A stretch of 25,624 bases of DNA from an uncultured Streptococcus sp. (GTDB taxonomy: Bacteria; Bacillota; Bacilli; Lactobacillales; Streptococcaceae): NCBI GenBank assembly GCA_934215455.1, contig CAKPZX010000024.1, forward strand, positions 1 to 25,624, written 5' to 3'. Below the pieces are notes generated by a model that had not been told where the DNA came from, made no database searches, and was given only the letters and a program-made list of their open reading frames with translations. Positions 8,084 through 16,147 of the stretch are shown here, one piece after another (positions within the stretch are counted from its first letter, which is position 1; each line of letters begins with the position of its first letter). The position numbers and the translations under genes are program-made.

Positions 8084-8830
8084 ATGAAAGATAGCAGACA
8101 TGTTGAAATTCTTCAGGAACTGGATCGAAAAAGTGTGGTATCAGTCAAAGAACTCAAGGAACTCTTTGGGGTGACAGACATGACCATTCGTCGCGATCTG
8201 ATCGATCTTGAAAAACAAGGTCTTTTAGTTCGTGTACATGGTGGGGCCCACAAAAAAGTCAAAGATAGCTTATTAGAAGCTTCTCACAGTGAAAAAAATC
8301 TGATTAATATTGATGAGAAACGAACCATTGCCAAAAAATGTGCAGACTTGATCGAAAATGGGGATACCGTTTTTATTGGCTCTGGTACAACAACAGACTT
8401 TATCGGAGATTATTTGGAAGGGAAAGAAATTAGCATCGTCACCAACTCCCTCCCTATTTTTGAGAAGCTCAAGGATTTTCCAAATTATGACCTGATCTTA
8501 GTTGGTGGTCGTTACCGGGTGAAGACGCAAACATTTGTCGGTCAATTTGCCAATAAACTCTTGAAAGAAATCAAGGTTTCTAAAGCCTTCATCGGGGTCA
8601 ATGGGATCGATGGGCATAGTGTCTCCACAGCCAATGAAGAAGAAGGAAATGGCAATGCTATTATTCTAAACAATGCGATTGAGAAATATGTGGTTGCTGA
8701 TAACAGCAAGTTTGATAGCTATTCTTTCTATAGTTTCTATCGTGTAGAAGATCTAAATGCCATTATTACCGATGATAGCATTCCTAAAAAGATCAAAGAC
8801 AAATATGGCTTTTATACGAAAATCATATAA
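8084..8830 (+). CDS. lacR: Lactose regulon repressor, DeoR family
   Basis: A 248-residue DNA-binding regulator. Residues 5-57 form the DeoR winged helix, with the recognition signature VTDMTIRRDLIDLEKQGLLVRVHGGA. The rest is the sugar-phosphate-sensing domain related to ribose-5-phosphate isomerase (FIGSGTTTDFIGDYL, VTNSLPIF, LVGGRYR, KAFIGVNGID). In streptococci and lactococci LacR represses the tagatose pathway genes and is released by tagatose-6-phosphate. It is transcribed in the same direction as the operon it should control but is cut off from it by a hairpin element and a fresh promoter. Candidate operators with a shared motif lie at lacR, gat, lacA and lacT. Confidence 0.9.
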   Translation: MKDSRHVEILQELDRKSVVSVKELKELFGVTDMTIRRDLIDLEKQGLLVRVHGGAHKKVKDSLLEASHSEKNLINIDEKRTIAKKCADLIENGDTVFIGSGTTTDFIGDYLEGKEISIVTNSLPIFEKLKDFPNYDLILVGGRYRVKTQTFVGQFANKLLKEIKVSKAFIGVNGIDGHSVSTANEEEGNGNAIILNNAIEKYVVADNSKFDSYSFYSFYRVEDLNAIITDDSIPKKIKDKYGFYTKII

Positions 8831-8838
8831 AACAAAGT

Positions 8839-9015
8839 GAGGCTGGGACAAAAGTCCTAGCCTCTCAATTATTTTTGGATTATCGAGCAAGACGCAGTGG
8901 TTGAGTGGGCTCTACTACGCTGATTTCATCAGCTTTTACAGCCCTACTCAACTTTGCGGAGGTGGGACGACGAAATCGAATTCTAACGAATTACCGATTT
9001 CTGTCCCACTCTAAC
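8839..9015 (+). repeat. Composite hairpin element between lacR and gatA
   Basis: Three stem-loops stand in a row. GAGGCTGGGAC/GTCCTAGCCTC (8839-8864, loop AAAA) is followed by a T-rich run and should terminate lacR. TTGAGTGGGCT pairs with AGCCCTACTCAA across a long loop. GTGGGAC/GTCCCAC encloses GAAATCG/CGATTTC further on. Similar GGCTGGGACAAAAGTCC elements are widespread in streptococcal intergenic DNA. I see no open frame of value and no mobility gene. Confidence 0.65.
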
Positions 9016-9050
9016 TTTTTACTTTTTTAATAATGTTAGAAAATGACGAT

Positions 9051-9065
9051 TAGGAAGCGCTTTAA
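9051..9065 (+). promoter_or_regulatory. Possible cre (CcpA) site upstream of gatA
   Basis: TAGGAAGCGCTTTAA has the central AAGCGCTT palindrome of catabolite-responsive elements but two mismatches to WTGNAANCGNWNNCW. It lies 44 bases upstream of the gat -35 box. Confidence 0.45.
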
Positions 9066-9073
9066 AGAGAGAT

Positions 9074-9091
9074 ATAAACAAAAATAAACAA
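9074..9091 (-). promoter_or_regulatory. Candidate LacR operator at gatA
   Basis: On the minus strand it reads TTGTTTATTTTTGTTTAT, a tandem of TGTTTAT. It shares 11 bases (TTGTTTATTTT) with sites at lacA and lacT. It lies 18 bases before the gat -35 box. Confidence 0.5.
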
Positions 9092-9105
9092 AATACGACA
9101 AAAAA

Positions 9106-9137
9106 TGATTGACAATCAATCAATATAGTGATATACT
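9106..9137 (+). promoter_or_regulatory. gat promoter with overlapping palindrome
   Basis: TTGACA (9109-9114), a 17-base spacer and TATACT (9132-9137) form a near-consensus promoter. TGATTGACAATCA (9106-9118) is a perfect 13-base palindrome around a central A that covers the -35 box, so a repressor could bind there. A LacR role is possible, but its sequence differs from the TGTTTA motif. Confidence 0.75.
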
Positions 9138-9177
9138 CTAACCATAAAATAAATAGTTAGATAAGGAGGTGGCAACA

Positions 9178-9654
9178 ATGGGATTAAATCAACTCTTTAA
9201 CAAAGATCTTGTATTTTGCCTACATGCCAAGGATCAAACAGATCTCTTTGAGCAGGTAGCAAGCTTATTGGAAGAGCGACAGATTGTGACACCAACCTAT
9301 CGTTCCGCTTTGATTGAGCGTGAAAAGTCTTTTCCGACTGGATTAGACATGGAATTTCTTGGTAAGGACTTACCAAATGTGGCGATCCCGCACACAGATA
9401 TTGTCCATAATCTCACTGAGAATGTGGTCGTGGTTCGTTTGGATCAACCCGTAACTTTCCATAATATGATTGCTCCAGATAAGGAAGTTCAAGTTTCACT
9501 TTTATTCTTCATTATCAACAATTCAAGCTCTAGCCAAACCAATATTTTGGCTCAGCTGATGGATTTCTTTACATCCAATGGAAATCTCGAAGCTCTATCA
9601 AAATTAGATAGTGAAGATAAGCTTTATCAATACATAACGGAAACTATTTCCTAA
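9178..9654 (+). CDS. gatA: PTS EIIA, galactitol/galactose type
   Basis: A 158-residue cytoplasmic phosphocarrier of the fructose/mannitol EIIA fold. His72 in NVAIPHTD is the residue phosphorylated by HPr. It passes phosphate to GatB. I chose the ATG at 9178; the upstream GTG at 9169 lies inside the AAGGAGG ribosome binding site. In oral streptococci a galactitol-like PTS next to the lac genes has been shown to import galactose as galactose-6-phosphate, and the lacABCD genes downstream fit that use. Galactitol itself is the alternative substrate. Confidence 0.88.
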   Translation: MGLNQLFNKDLVFCLHAKDQTDLFEQVASLLEERQIVTPTYRSALIEREKSFPTGLDMEFLGKDLPNVAIPHTDIVHNLTENVVVVRLDQPVTFHNMIAPDKEVQVSLLFFIINNSSSSQTNILAQLMDFFTSNGNLEALSKLDSEDKLYQYITETIS

Positions 9655-9689
9655 AACATTCGTAAATATTTATAATGGAGGACATCCAA

Positions 9690-9995
9690 ATGATTAAAAT
9701 TTTAGCTGCCTGTGGTGCAGGTGTTAACTCTAGCCACCAAATTAAGAGTGCCTTGGAAGAAGAGTTGTCAAACCGTGGTTATGATGTGCGTTGTGACGCT
9801 GTCATGGTCAAAGACGTCAATGAAGATTTGATTTCAGGTTATGATATCTTTACTCCAATTGCTGCAACTGATTTGGGATTCGATCCTGGTATTCCAGTGG
9901 TAGAAGCAGGACCAATTTTATTCCGTATTCCAGCGATGAGTGCGCCAGTCTTTGATAACATCGAAGCTGCCATTAAAGAACATGGATTAAGTTAA
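9690..9995 (+). CDS. gatB: PTS EIIB, galactitol/galactose type
   Basis: A 101-residue EIIB of the lactose/cellobiose-like superfamily fold used by galactitol systems. Cys8 in LAACGAGVNSS is the phosphorylated residue and the glycine-rich loop around it is the phosphate-binding loop. I chose 9690 because GGAGG lies 8 bases upstream; the 9675 frame starts on the ribosome binding site. It receives phosphate from GatA and donates it to sugar bound in GatC. Confidence 0.88.
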   Translation: MIKILAACGAGVNSSHQIKSALEEELSNRGYDVRCDAVMVKDVNEDLISGYDIFTPIAATDLGFDPGIPVVEAGPILFRIPAMSAPVFDNIEAAIKEHGLS

Positions 9996-10012
9996 TATTT
10001 TTTTAAAACAGT

Positions 10013-10027
10013 TTGTAAGCGTTATCC
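10013..10027 (+). promoter_or_regulatory. cre (CcpA) site between gatB and gatC
   Basis: TTGTAAGCGTTATCC matches WTGNAANCGNWNNCW at all but the last position. It sits in an unusually long 98-base gap inside the gat operon, followed by a small CCAAT/ATTGG stem (10027-10042). CcpA bound here could act as a roadblock to gatC. Confidence 0.6.
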
Positions 10028-10093
10028 AATGATAAAATTGGGAACACTTTATGCCGTAAAATACAAAAAAATTATAAATCGGGAGGATTTATT

Positions 10094-11569
10094 ATGAATG
10101 GCATTATTGATTTTGCCAATAAGTTTTTCAAACCCATCCTAGACATGGGTGCTCCGATCATCATGTTGATCGTCTTGACTTTATTGGCTCTCTTGTTTGG
10201 AGTGAAATTCTCTAAAGCCCTTGAAGGTGGTATTAAACTTGCCATCGCCCTTACTGGTATCGGTGCCATCATCGGTATGTTGAATGGAGCTTTCTCAGCG
10301 TCGCTTGCAAAATTCGTTGAGAACACAGGTATTCAATTGAATATCACTGACGTTGGTTGGGCGCCTCTTGCGACCATTACTTGGGGGTCTGCCTGGACAC
10401 TTTACTTCTTGTTGATTATGTTGATCGTCAACGTTATCATGCTTGCGATCAAGAAAACAGATACACTTGACGTCGATATCTTCGATATCTGGCACTTGTC
10501 TATCACTGGTCTTTTGATCAAATGGTATGCAGACAACAACGGTGTCAGCCAAGGTTTGTCACTCTTCTTGGCAACTCTTGCAGTTGTTCTTGTAGGGATT
10601 ATGAAAATCATCAACTCAGACTTGATGAAACCAACATTTGATGATCTTTTGAATGCACCAAGTTCATCACCTATGACATCTACTCACATGAACTACATGA
10701 TGAACCCAATCATCATGGTCTTGGATAAAATCTTTGACAAGTTCTTCCCAGGTCTTGATAAATACGACTTCGACGCAGCTAAATTGAACAAGAAGATCGG
10801 TTTCTGGGGATCTAAATTCTTTATCGGTTTCCTTCTTGGTATCGTCATCGGTATCATGGGTACTCCACATCCAGTTGCTGGTGTGCAAGATGCTGACAAA
10901 TGGGAATTGGTTATTAAAGGTTGGTTGAGCCTTGGTTTGACTGCCGGTGTCTGCTTGGAATTGTTCTCATTGATCGGTTCTTGGTTCATCGCAGCGGTAG
11001 AACCATTGTCACAAGGTATTACAAACGTTGCTACTAAACGTCTTCAAGGACGTAAATTCAACATCGGTTTGGACTGGCCATTTATCGCTGGTCGTGCTGA
11101 AATCTGGGCTTGTGCGAACGTACTTGCACCAATCATGTTGATCGAAGCAGTGCTTCTTTCTAAAGTCGGAAATGGTATCTTGCCACTCGCTGGTATCATC
11201 GCTATGGGTGTAACTCCAGCCTTGTTGGTTGTAACACGCGGTAAATTGATCCGTATGATCATCTTCGGAAGCCTTCTCTTGCCACTCTTCCTTCTTTCAG
11301 GTACATTGATTGCACCATTTGCAACTCAATTGGCTAAGAGTGTTGATGCCTTCCCTAAAGGAGTAGCTTCTACTCAATTGATCACTCACTCAACTCTTGA
11401 AGGACCAGTTGAAAAATTGCTCGGTTGGACAATCGGTAACGCAACAACTGGTGATATCAAAGCTATCCTTGGTGTAGTTGTCTTCTTGGCATTCTATATC
11501 GGAATCTTCGCTTGGTACAGAAAACAAATGATCAAACGTAACGAAGAATATGCTGCAAATGCAAAATAA
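10094..11569 (+). CDS. gatC: PTS EIIC, galactitol/galactose type permease
   Basis: A 491-residue integral membrane permease of the galactitol EIIC family. It has many hydrophobic helices, e.g. PIIMLIVLTLLALLFGV near residue 20, GIGAIIGML, and a C-terminal FLAFYIGIFAWYRK. The gene is rich in preferred codons (GGT, ATC, CTT, AAA), as expected for a strongly expressed gene. GGGAGGA precedes the ATG. It forms the channel for the GatA-GatB phosphorelay; the product is probably galactose-6-phosphate, the entry point of lacAB. A hairpin terminator follows and separates it from lacA. Confidence 0.9.
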   Translation: MNGIIDFANKFFKPILDMGAPIIMLIVLTLLALLFGVKFSKALEGGIKLAIALTGIGAIIGMLNGAFSASLAKFVENTGIQLNITDVGWAPLATITWGSAWTLYFLLIMLIVNVIMLAIKKTDTLDVDIFDIWHLSITGLLIKWYADNNGVSQGLSLFLATLAVVLVGIMKIINSDLMKPTFDDLLNAPSSSPMTSTHMNYMMNPIIMVLDKIFDKFFPGLDKYDFDAAKLNKKIGFWGSKFFIGFLLGIVIGIMGTPHPVAGVQDADKWELVIKGWLSLGLTAGVCLELFSLIGSWFIAAVEPLSQGITNVATKRLQGRKFNIGLDWPFIAGRAEIWACANVLAPIMLIEAVLLSKVGNGILPLAGIIAMGVTPALLVVTRGKLIRMIIFGSLLLPLFLLSGTLIAPFATQLAKSVDAFPKGVASTQLITHSTLEGPVEKLLGWTIGNATTGDIKAILGVVVFLAFYIGIFAWYRKQMIKRNEEYAANAK

Positions 11570-11593
11570 TCGTCATATGTAGTTTGAAAACTG

Positions 11594-11624
11594 ACACCAT
11601 ATCTGTTGTGGATATGGTGTTTTT
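11594..11624 (+). terminator. Terminator between gatC and lacA
   Basis: ACACCATATC (11594-11603) pairs perfectly with GATATGGTGT (11611-11620), then TTTT. It separates gatABC from lacABCD, which has its own promoter. Confidence 0.85.
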
Positions 11625-11635
11625 ATTTTAAAAAA

Positions 11636-11653
11636 ATGTTCGAAAATAAACAA
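11636..11653 (-). promoter_or_regulatory. Candidate LacR operator at lacA
   Basis: On the minus strand it reads TTGTTTATTTTCGAACAT, identical to the gat site over the first 11 bases. It lies just upstream of the lacA -35 box at 11661. Confidence 0.45.
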
Positions 11654-11660
11654 TTTAATG

Positions 11661-11692
11661 TTGACTTTCGTTCAAAATAGGTGTAATATAAT
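11661..11692 (+). promoter_or_regulatory. lacA promoter
   Basis: TTGACT (11661-11666) is followed by TAATAT at 17 bases (11684-11689) or by a perfect TATAAT at 20 bases (11687-11692). The first spacing is standard; the second has the better box. The transcript would have a leader of about 75 bases. Confidence 0.6.
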
Positions 11693-11771
11693 ATCAAAAG
11701 TAAGAAAATGTTTCTTTGTGAAAATTTAACAACAGGAATATTTGCTGAAACAAACAAAAGGAGGACAGGAC

Positions 11772-12197
11772 ATGTCTATTGTAATTGGTGCAGATGCTGC
11801 AGGATTAAGATTAAAAGATCTCGTGAAAGAGTTTCTTATAAAAGAAAACTTCGATGTTGTGGATGTAACTGCTGAAGGTCAAGATTTTGTAGATGTGACA
11901 CTTGCAGTTGCCAGTGAAGTGAACAAAAACGATCAAAATCTTGGAATCGTGATTGATGCTTACGGAGCAGGTCCATTTATGGTTGCAACTAAAATCAAAG
12001 GAATGGTAGCAGCAGAAGTTTCAGATGAACGTTCTGCTTATATGACACGTGGACACAACAATTCTCGAATGATTACCATGGGTGCTGAAATTGTTGGGGA
12101 TGAATTGGCCAAGAACATTGCCAAAGGCTTCGTCAATGGTAAATACGACGGTGGCCGTCACCAAATCCGTGTCGATATGTTGAATAAGATGTGCTAA
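11772..12197 (+). CDS. lacA: Galactose-6-phosphate isomerase, subunit LacA
   Basis: A 141-residue subunit of the LacAB enzyme that turns galactose-6-phosphate into tagatose-6-phosphate. It has the RpiB fold ([26 protein letters not shown]). The CGTGVG active-site loop of RpiB and LacB is replaced here by DAYGAGPF, as expected for the LacA partner, which lacks the catalytic cysteine. I chose the ATG at 11772, 7 bases after AAGGAGG, not the 11742 frame. First gene of lacABCD. Confidence 0.95.
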   Translation: MSIVIGADAAGLRLKDLVKEFLIKENFDVVDVTAEGQDFVDVTLAVASEVNKNDQNLGIVIDAYGAGPFMVATKIKGMVAAEVSDERSAYMTRGHNNSRMITMGAEIVGDELAKNIAKGFVNGKYDGGRHQIRVDMLNKMC

Positions 12198-12213
12198 TGA
12201 GAGGAGAATTCAA

Positions 12214-12729
12214 ATGAGAATTGCAATTGGTTGTGATCACATTGTGACAAATGAAAAAATGGCTGTTTCTGATTTTTTGAAATCAAAAGGATATGAAGTG
12301 CTCGACTTTGGAACTTATGACCATACACGTACCCACTATCCAATCTTTGGTAAGAAAGTCGGTGAAGCCGTAGCAAGTGGCCAAGCAGATCTTGGTGTTT
12401 GTATCTGTGGTACAGGTGTTGGGATCAACAATGCTGTTAACAAAGTACCTGGTATCCGTTCTGCCTTGGTACGCGATATGACAACTGCTCTTTATGCTAA
12501 GGAAGAATTGAACGCGAATGTGATCGGTTTTGGTGGTAAAATCACTGGTGAATTGCTCATGTGCGATATCATTGAAGCATTTATTCACGCTGAATACAAA
12601 CCAACTGAAGAAAATAAAAAATTGATCGCTAAGATCCAACATGTGGAAACCCATAATGCCCATCAAGCGGATGCTGATTTCTTTACAGAATTCCTTGAAA
12701 AATGGGACCGTGGTGAATACCACGACTAA
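12214..12729 (+). CDS. lacB: Galactose-6-phosphate isomerase, subunit LacB
   Basis: A 171-residue subunit of the LacAB isomerase. The RpiB-type catalytic loop is present: Cys65 in [20 protein letters not shown] near the start binds substrate phosphate in this family. Length matches streptococcal LacB exactly. GAGGAGAA precedes the ATG and the gene follows lacA by 16 bases. Confidence 0.96.
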   Translation: MRIAIGCDHIVTNEKMAVSDFLKSKGYEVLDFGTYDHTRTHYPIFGKKVGEAVASGQADLGVCICGTGVGINNAVNKVPGIRSALVRDMTTALYAKEELNANVIGFGGKITGELLMCDIIEAFIHAEYKPTEENKKLIAKIQHVETHNAHQADADFFTEFLEKWDRGEYHD

Positions 12730-12739
12730 GAGGTGACAT

Positions 12740-13669
12740 ATGATATTAACGGTCACGATGAACCCTTCGATTGATATCTCTTATCCTTTGGATGTACTCC
12801 AGTTGGATACAGTCAATCGAGTAGCTGAGGTGAGTAAGACAGCTGGTGGGAAGGGTCTCAATGTCACCCGTGTACTTTCTGAGATCAAGGATCCAGTGGC
12901 AGCGACCGGCCTACTTGGTGGTCGAACGGGCCAATTCATTCTCGATCATTTAGGAGATGGAATAGAGGAACGTTTCTTTGAGATTGCTGGTGATACACGT
13001 AATTGTATCGCCATCCTTCACGAAGGCAAGCAAACAGAAATCTTAGAAAAAGGTCCAACCATTTCTGAGAAAGAAGGGCAAGGTTTCCTTCAACATTATC
13101 GTCACTTGATCGATCAAGTGGAAGTGGTTGCGATCTCAGGTAGTCTTCCTGCTGGTTTACCAGTGGATTATTATGCTAGCCTGGTCAAGATTGCGAGGGA
13201 AGCTGGAAAACCAGTCGTACTCGATTGCTCGGGGGCTTCTTTAGAAGCTGCCATTCAAGCAGATGTCAAGCCTACAGTCATTAAACCCAACAATGAAGAG
13301 TTGTCTCAATTGTTAGGGAAAGAAGTGAGTAAGAATGTGGAAGACTTAAAAGAAGTTCTTCAGGATGCTCTCTTTGATGGCATCGAATGGGTGATTGTCT
13401 CTCTTGGAGCAAATGGCGCTTTTGCAAAGCACGGCGATGTCTTCTATAAGGTAGATATTCCTAAGATTGATGTCGTCAATCCAGTCGGATCTGGTGATTC
13501 GACTGTTGCAGGGATTGCATCTGGTCTCTATCATCATGAGAGTGACGCAGACTTGCTCAAGAAAGCAAATGTGCTTGGAATGTTAAATGCGCAAGAAGCA
13601 CAAACAGGACATGTCAACATGGGGCACTATGATGCCTTGTATCAACAATTAATCGTAAAAGAGGTATAA
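12740..13669 (+). CDS. lacC: Tagatose-6-phosphate kinase
   Basis: A 309-residue PfkB-family kinase that phosphorylates tagatose-6-phosphate with ATP to tagatose-1,6-bisphosphate. Family signatures are [11 protein letters not shown] near residue 37 and [15 protein letters not shown] near 248-262, with Asp253 as catalytic base. The KPNNEEL block is also typical. GAGGTGA precedes the ATG. It overlaps nothing and is followed by lacD after one base. Confidence 0.95.
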   Translation: MILTVTMNPSIDISYPLDVLQLDTVNRVAEVSKTAGGKGLNVTRVLSEIKDPVAATGLLGGRTGQFILDHLGDGIEERFFEIAGDTRNCIAILHEGKQTEILEKGPTISEKEGQGFLQHYRHLIDQVEVVAISGSLPAGLPVDYYASLVKIAREAGKPVVLDCSGASLEAAIQADVKPTVIKPNNEELSQLLGKEVSKNVEDLKEVLQDALFDGIEWVIVSLGANGAFAKHGDVFYKVDIPKIDVVNPVGSGDSTVAGIASGLYHHESDADLLKKANVLGMLNAQEAQTGHVNMGHYDALYQQLIVKEV

Positions 13670-13670
13670 A

Positions 13671-14651
13671 ATGGTATTAACAGAACAAAAACGCAACTAT
13701 TTGGAACGTCTTAGTACAAAAGACGGTGTTATTTCAGCTTTGGCCTTCGACCAACGTGGGGCTTTGAAACGCTTGATGGCCAAATACCAAGACACTGAGC
13801 CAACTGTAGCACAAATGGAAGAATTGAAAGTTCTTGTAGCAGATGAATTGACAAAATATGCTTCATCAATGTTGTTGGACCCAGAATATGGTTTGCCTGC
13901 TACGAAAGCCTTGGACAAAGATGCTGGTCTCTTGCTTGCATACGAAAAGACAGGTTACGATACATCTAGCACCAAACGCTTGCCTGACTGCTTGAACCTT
14001 TGGTCAGCAAAACGCATCAAAGAACAAGGTGCTGATGCTGTGAAATTCTTGCTCTACTATGATGTAGATAGTGCAGAAGAACTTAACCAAGAAAAACAAG
14101 CTTATATCGAACGCATCGGTTCAGAATGTGTGGCAGAAGACATTCCATTCTTCCTTGAAATCTTGGCTTATGACGAAGGAATTGCAGATGCAACCTCTGC
14201 TGAATATGCAAAAGTGAAACCTCGTAAGGTTATTGAAGCTATGAAAGTCTTCTCAGATCCTCGTTTCAATATCGATGTATTGAAAGTAGAAGTTCCCGTC
14301 AATGTCAACTACGTGGAAGGATTTGGAGAAGGTGAAGTTGTCTATAGTCGTGAAGAAGCGGCTGCTTTCTTTAAAGAACAAGAAGAAGCAACCAACCTTC
14401 CATACATCTACCTCAGTGCTGGTGTATCAGCAAAACTCTTCCAAGAAACTTTGGAATTTGCTCATGCATCAGGTGCTAACTTCAACGGTGTTCTTTGTGG
14501 ACGTGCGACATGGGCAGGTTCAGTAGAAGCTTACATCAAAGATGGAGAAGTAGCTGCTCGTGAATGGCTTCGTACAGAAGGTCGTCAAAATATTGAAGAA
14601 TTGAATGCGGTCTTGGCTAAAGTGGCAACACCTTGGACAGAACGCGTGTAA
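13671..14651 (+). CDS. lacD: Tagatose-1,6-bisphosphate aldolase
   Basis: A 326-residue class I aldolase that splits tagatose-1,6-bisphosphate into dihydroxyacetone phosphate and glyceraldehyde-3-phosphate. Lys205 in [10 protein letters not shown] is the expected Schiff-base lysine and Glu163 in FFLEIL the partner acid of the family. [10 protein letters not shown] near the start binds substrate phosphate. Codon use is strongly biased towards preferred codons, which suggests high expression. In Streptococcus pyogenes one LacD copy became a regulator of virulence genes; nothing here shows that. A strong terminator follows. Confidence 0.96.
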   Translation: MVLTEQKRNYLERLSTKDGVISALAFDQRGALKRLMAKYQDTEPTVAQMEELKVLVADELTKYASSMLLDPEYGLPATKALDKDAGLLLAYEKTGYDTSSTKRLPDCLNLWSAKRIKEQGADAVKFLLYYDVDSAEELNQEKQAYIERIGSECVAEDIPFFLEILAYDEGIADATSAEYAKVKPRKVIEAMKVFSDPRFNIDVLKVEVPVNVNYVEGFGEGEVVYSREEAAAFFKEQEEATNLPYIYLSAGVSAKLFQETLEFAHASGANFNGVLCGRATWAGSVEAYIKDGEVAAREWLRTEGRQNIEELNAVLAKVATPWTERV

Positions 14652-14686
14652 GAAATAAATCGTTATTGCCTCCTAAAGCAACATTT

Positions 14687-14731
14687 AGAACATTGGAAGG
14701 AAGAAATTCCTTCTAATGTTCTTCATTATTT
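14687..14731 (+). terminator. Terminator of lacABCD
   Basis: AGAACATT (14687-14694) and GAAGGAA (14696-14702) pair with TTCCTTC (14707-14713) and AATGTTCT (14715-14722), giving a 15-pair stem with one mismatch, then TTCATTATTTTT. Confidence 0.8.
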
Positions 14732-14738
14732 TTAGGCT

Positions 14739-14765
14739 TTGTTTATTTTTTATAAAAAATGTTTA
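14739..14765 (+). promoter_or_regulatory. Candidate LacR operator at lacT
   Basis: TTGTTTATTTT (14739-14749) is shared with the gat and lacA sites. A second TGTTTA follows at 14760-14765. It lies just upstream of the lacT promoter. Confidence 0.4.
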
Positions 14766-14776
14766 AAAATTTTCGC

Positions 14777-14790
14777 TGTAAGGGTTTACA
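14777..14790 (+). promoter_or_regulatory. cre (CcpA) site over the lacT -35 box
   Basis: TGTAAGGGTTTACA is an inverted repeat (TGTAA/TTACA) that fits the cre consensus except for G in place of the central C. It includes the -35 box at 14785-14790, so bound CcpA would block RNA polymerase. Confidence 0.55.
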
Positions 14791-14813
14791 AAATAAAAAA
14801 CTTATGATAGAAT
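14785..14813 (+). promoter_or_regulatory. Promoter of lacTFEG
   Basis: TTTACA (14785-14790), a 17-base spacer and TAGAAT (14808-14813). Transcription would start near 14820 and run through the antiterminator switch before lacT. Three copies of AACTTAT or ATAAGTT surround the -10 box. Confidence 0.7.
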
Positions 14814-14836
14814 AAGTTCATAAGTTAAATAGCAGT

Positions 14837-14866
14837 GAGCGTTACTAAGTTAGATTAGGCGTGACC
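14837..14866 (+). promoter_or_regulatory. Ribonucleic antiterminator (RAT) for LacT
   Basis: The 30-base segment contains GTTACT (14841-14846), AGGC (14857-14860) and ACC (14864-14866), spaced as in BglG/SacY-type RAT sequences. Its last bases overlap the left arm of the terminator at 14862, so LacT bound to the RAT would prevent terminator folding. Confidence 0.7.
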
Positions 14867-14925
14867 ACAAGTAGATTGAATGATTAGCATAGGCTAGTTT
14901 TTTCAGTTGCTTCGTGGTCATTTTT
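14862..14925 (+). terminator. Conditional terminator ahead of lacT
   Basis: TGACCAC (14862-14868) pairs with GTGGTCA (14914-14920), then TTTTTATTT. A smaller hairpin, TAGC/GCTA, lies inside the loop. It competes with the RAT, so lacTFEG is expected only when LacT is active. Confidence 0.7.
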
Positions 14926-14960
14926 ATTTGCTTTTAACAAATTTTACAAAGGAGAGCATC

Positions 14961-15794
14961 ATGTATCGTATTATCCATCCAATGAACAATAATGTTGCTT
15001 TGGTTCAAAATGAGCTTCAACAAGAGTTAATTGTTGTTGGGAGTGGGATTGCTTTTGGGAAAAAGAAACATGATCTGGTAGCTGATGATAAGGTCGAAAA
15101 AGTATTTCGTTTAAACACGGATGAATCAAGAGAAAACTTTATGGCCCTTCTAAAGGATGTTCCTCTTGATTTCATTACAACCACTTATGAAGTGATTGAT
15201 ACCTTGTCTAAGAAATATGCCTATCCTGTTCAAGAATATATCTATGTGACACTAACAGATCACATTTTCTGTTCTTACCAGGCAGTTCAACAGGGAAGAT
15301 ACAAACACAGTGATCTACCTGATGCGTCTGCTATGCATCCGATTCCTTATAAAATCGCAAAGGAAGCGATTGAAATCTTTCGAAACCGTCTCTTGGATCA
15401 ATTTCCCGATGACGAAGTGAACCGCATCGCTTATCACTTCATCAATGCACAAGGAGAAATGATTCATGAGCAGGATCCTGAGGTCCAAGATCGCCAAGCG
15501 ATTTTGAAAGCAGTAGAGGAAAAACTAGCTCAAAATGGATTGAAACGAAAAGAAGAGAACAGTCATTTCTACGATCGCTTTATGATCCATCTCAATTATT
15601 TCCTTGACTCTCTAGATAAGGGAAGAGAGGATCCTGAAGGATTGAGCGAGATGGAACAACTGATCCAGTTAAGCTATCCAAAGGCTTATGAGATTAGTCA
15701 TCAGATCTACCAAACCATCGCTGAACAGACTGGAGCCGAGTTATCTCCTAATGAAAAAGTCTATTTAGCCTTGCATATTCAACGTCTATTATAA
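14961..15794 (+). CDS. lacT: Transcription antiterminator LacT, BglG family
   Basis: A 277-residue RNA-binding regulator. Residues 1-55 are the CAT domain that binds the RAT (MYRIIHPMNNNVAL, VGSGIAFGKK). Two PRD domains follow, with conserved histidines at 101 and 159 (PRD1) and 210 and 272 (PRD2) that are phosphorylated by PTS proteins. Lactose uptake removes the inhibitory phosphate and HPr-dependent phosphorylation can activate, so expression follows sugar flux. I chose the ATG at 14961 with GGAGAG upstream; the TTG at 14907 lies inside the terminator. It controls its own transcript and lacFEG. Confidence 0.93.
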   Translation: MYRIIHPMNNNVALVQNELQQELIVVGSGIAFGKKKHDLVADDKVEKVFRLNTDESRENFMALLKDVPLDFITTTYEVIDTLSKKYAYPVQEYIYVTLTDHIFCSYQAVQQGRYKHSDLPDASAMHPIPYKIAKEAIEIFRNRLLDQFPDDEVNRIAYHFINAQGEMIHEQDPEVQDRQAILKAVEEKLAQNGLKRKEENSHFYDRFMIHLNYFLDSLDKGREDPEGLSEMEQLIQLSYPKAYEISHQIYQTIAEQTGAELSPNEKVYLALHIQRLL

Positions 15795-15829
15795 AATTTT
15801 TAAAAAGGTTATCATAAGGAGGAACCAAC

Positions 15830-16147
15830 ATGAATAAAGAAGAAGTCCAACTACTTGGGTTTGAAATTGTCGCTTATGCCGGTGACGCTCGATCAAAATT
15901 AATGGAAGCCTTAAAAGCTGCTGAAGCTAGCGATTTTGCTAAAGCAGAATCCTTAGTAGAAGAAGCAGGGTCCTGTATCGCTGAGGCTCACAAATCTCAA
16001 ACGACCATGTTAGCGCAAGAAGCTGCAGGAGAAGAAATCCCTTATTGCATCACCATGATGCATGGTCAAGACCATCTCATGACAACGATCTTATTAAAAG
16101 ACGTGATTCACCATCTGATTGAACTATATAAAAGAGGAGCGAAATAA
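15830..16147 (+). CDS. lacF: PTS lactose-specific EIIA
   Basis: A 105-residue all-helical trimeric phosphocarrier. His78 in [12 protein letters not shown] is the residue phosphorylated by HPr and Asp81 is the conserved metal ligand of the trimer. It passes phosphate to the EIIB domain of LacE. AAGGAGG lies before the ATG. Its stop codon overlaps the lacE start by one base (TAATG), so the two are translationally coupled. Confidence 0.96.
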   Translation: MNKEEVQLLGFEIVAYAGDARSKLMEALKAAEASDFAKAESLVEEAGSCIAEAHKSQTTMLAQEAAGEEIPYCITMMHGQDHLMTTILLKDVIHHLIELYKRGAK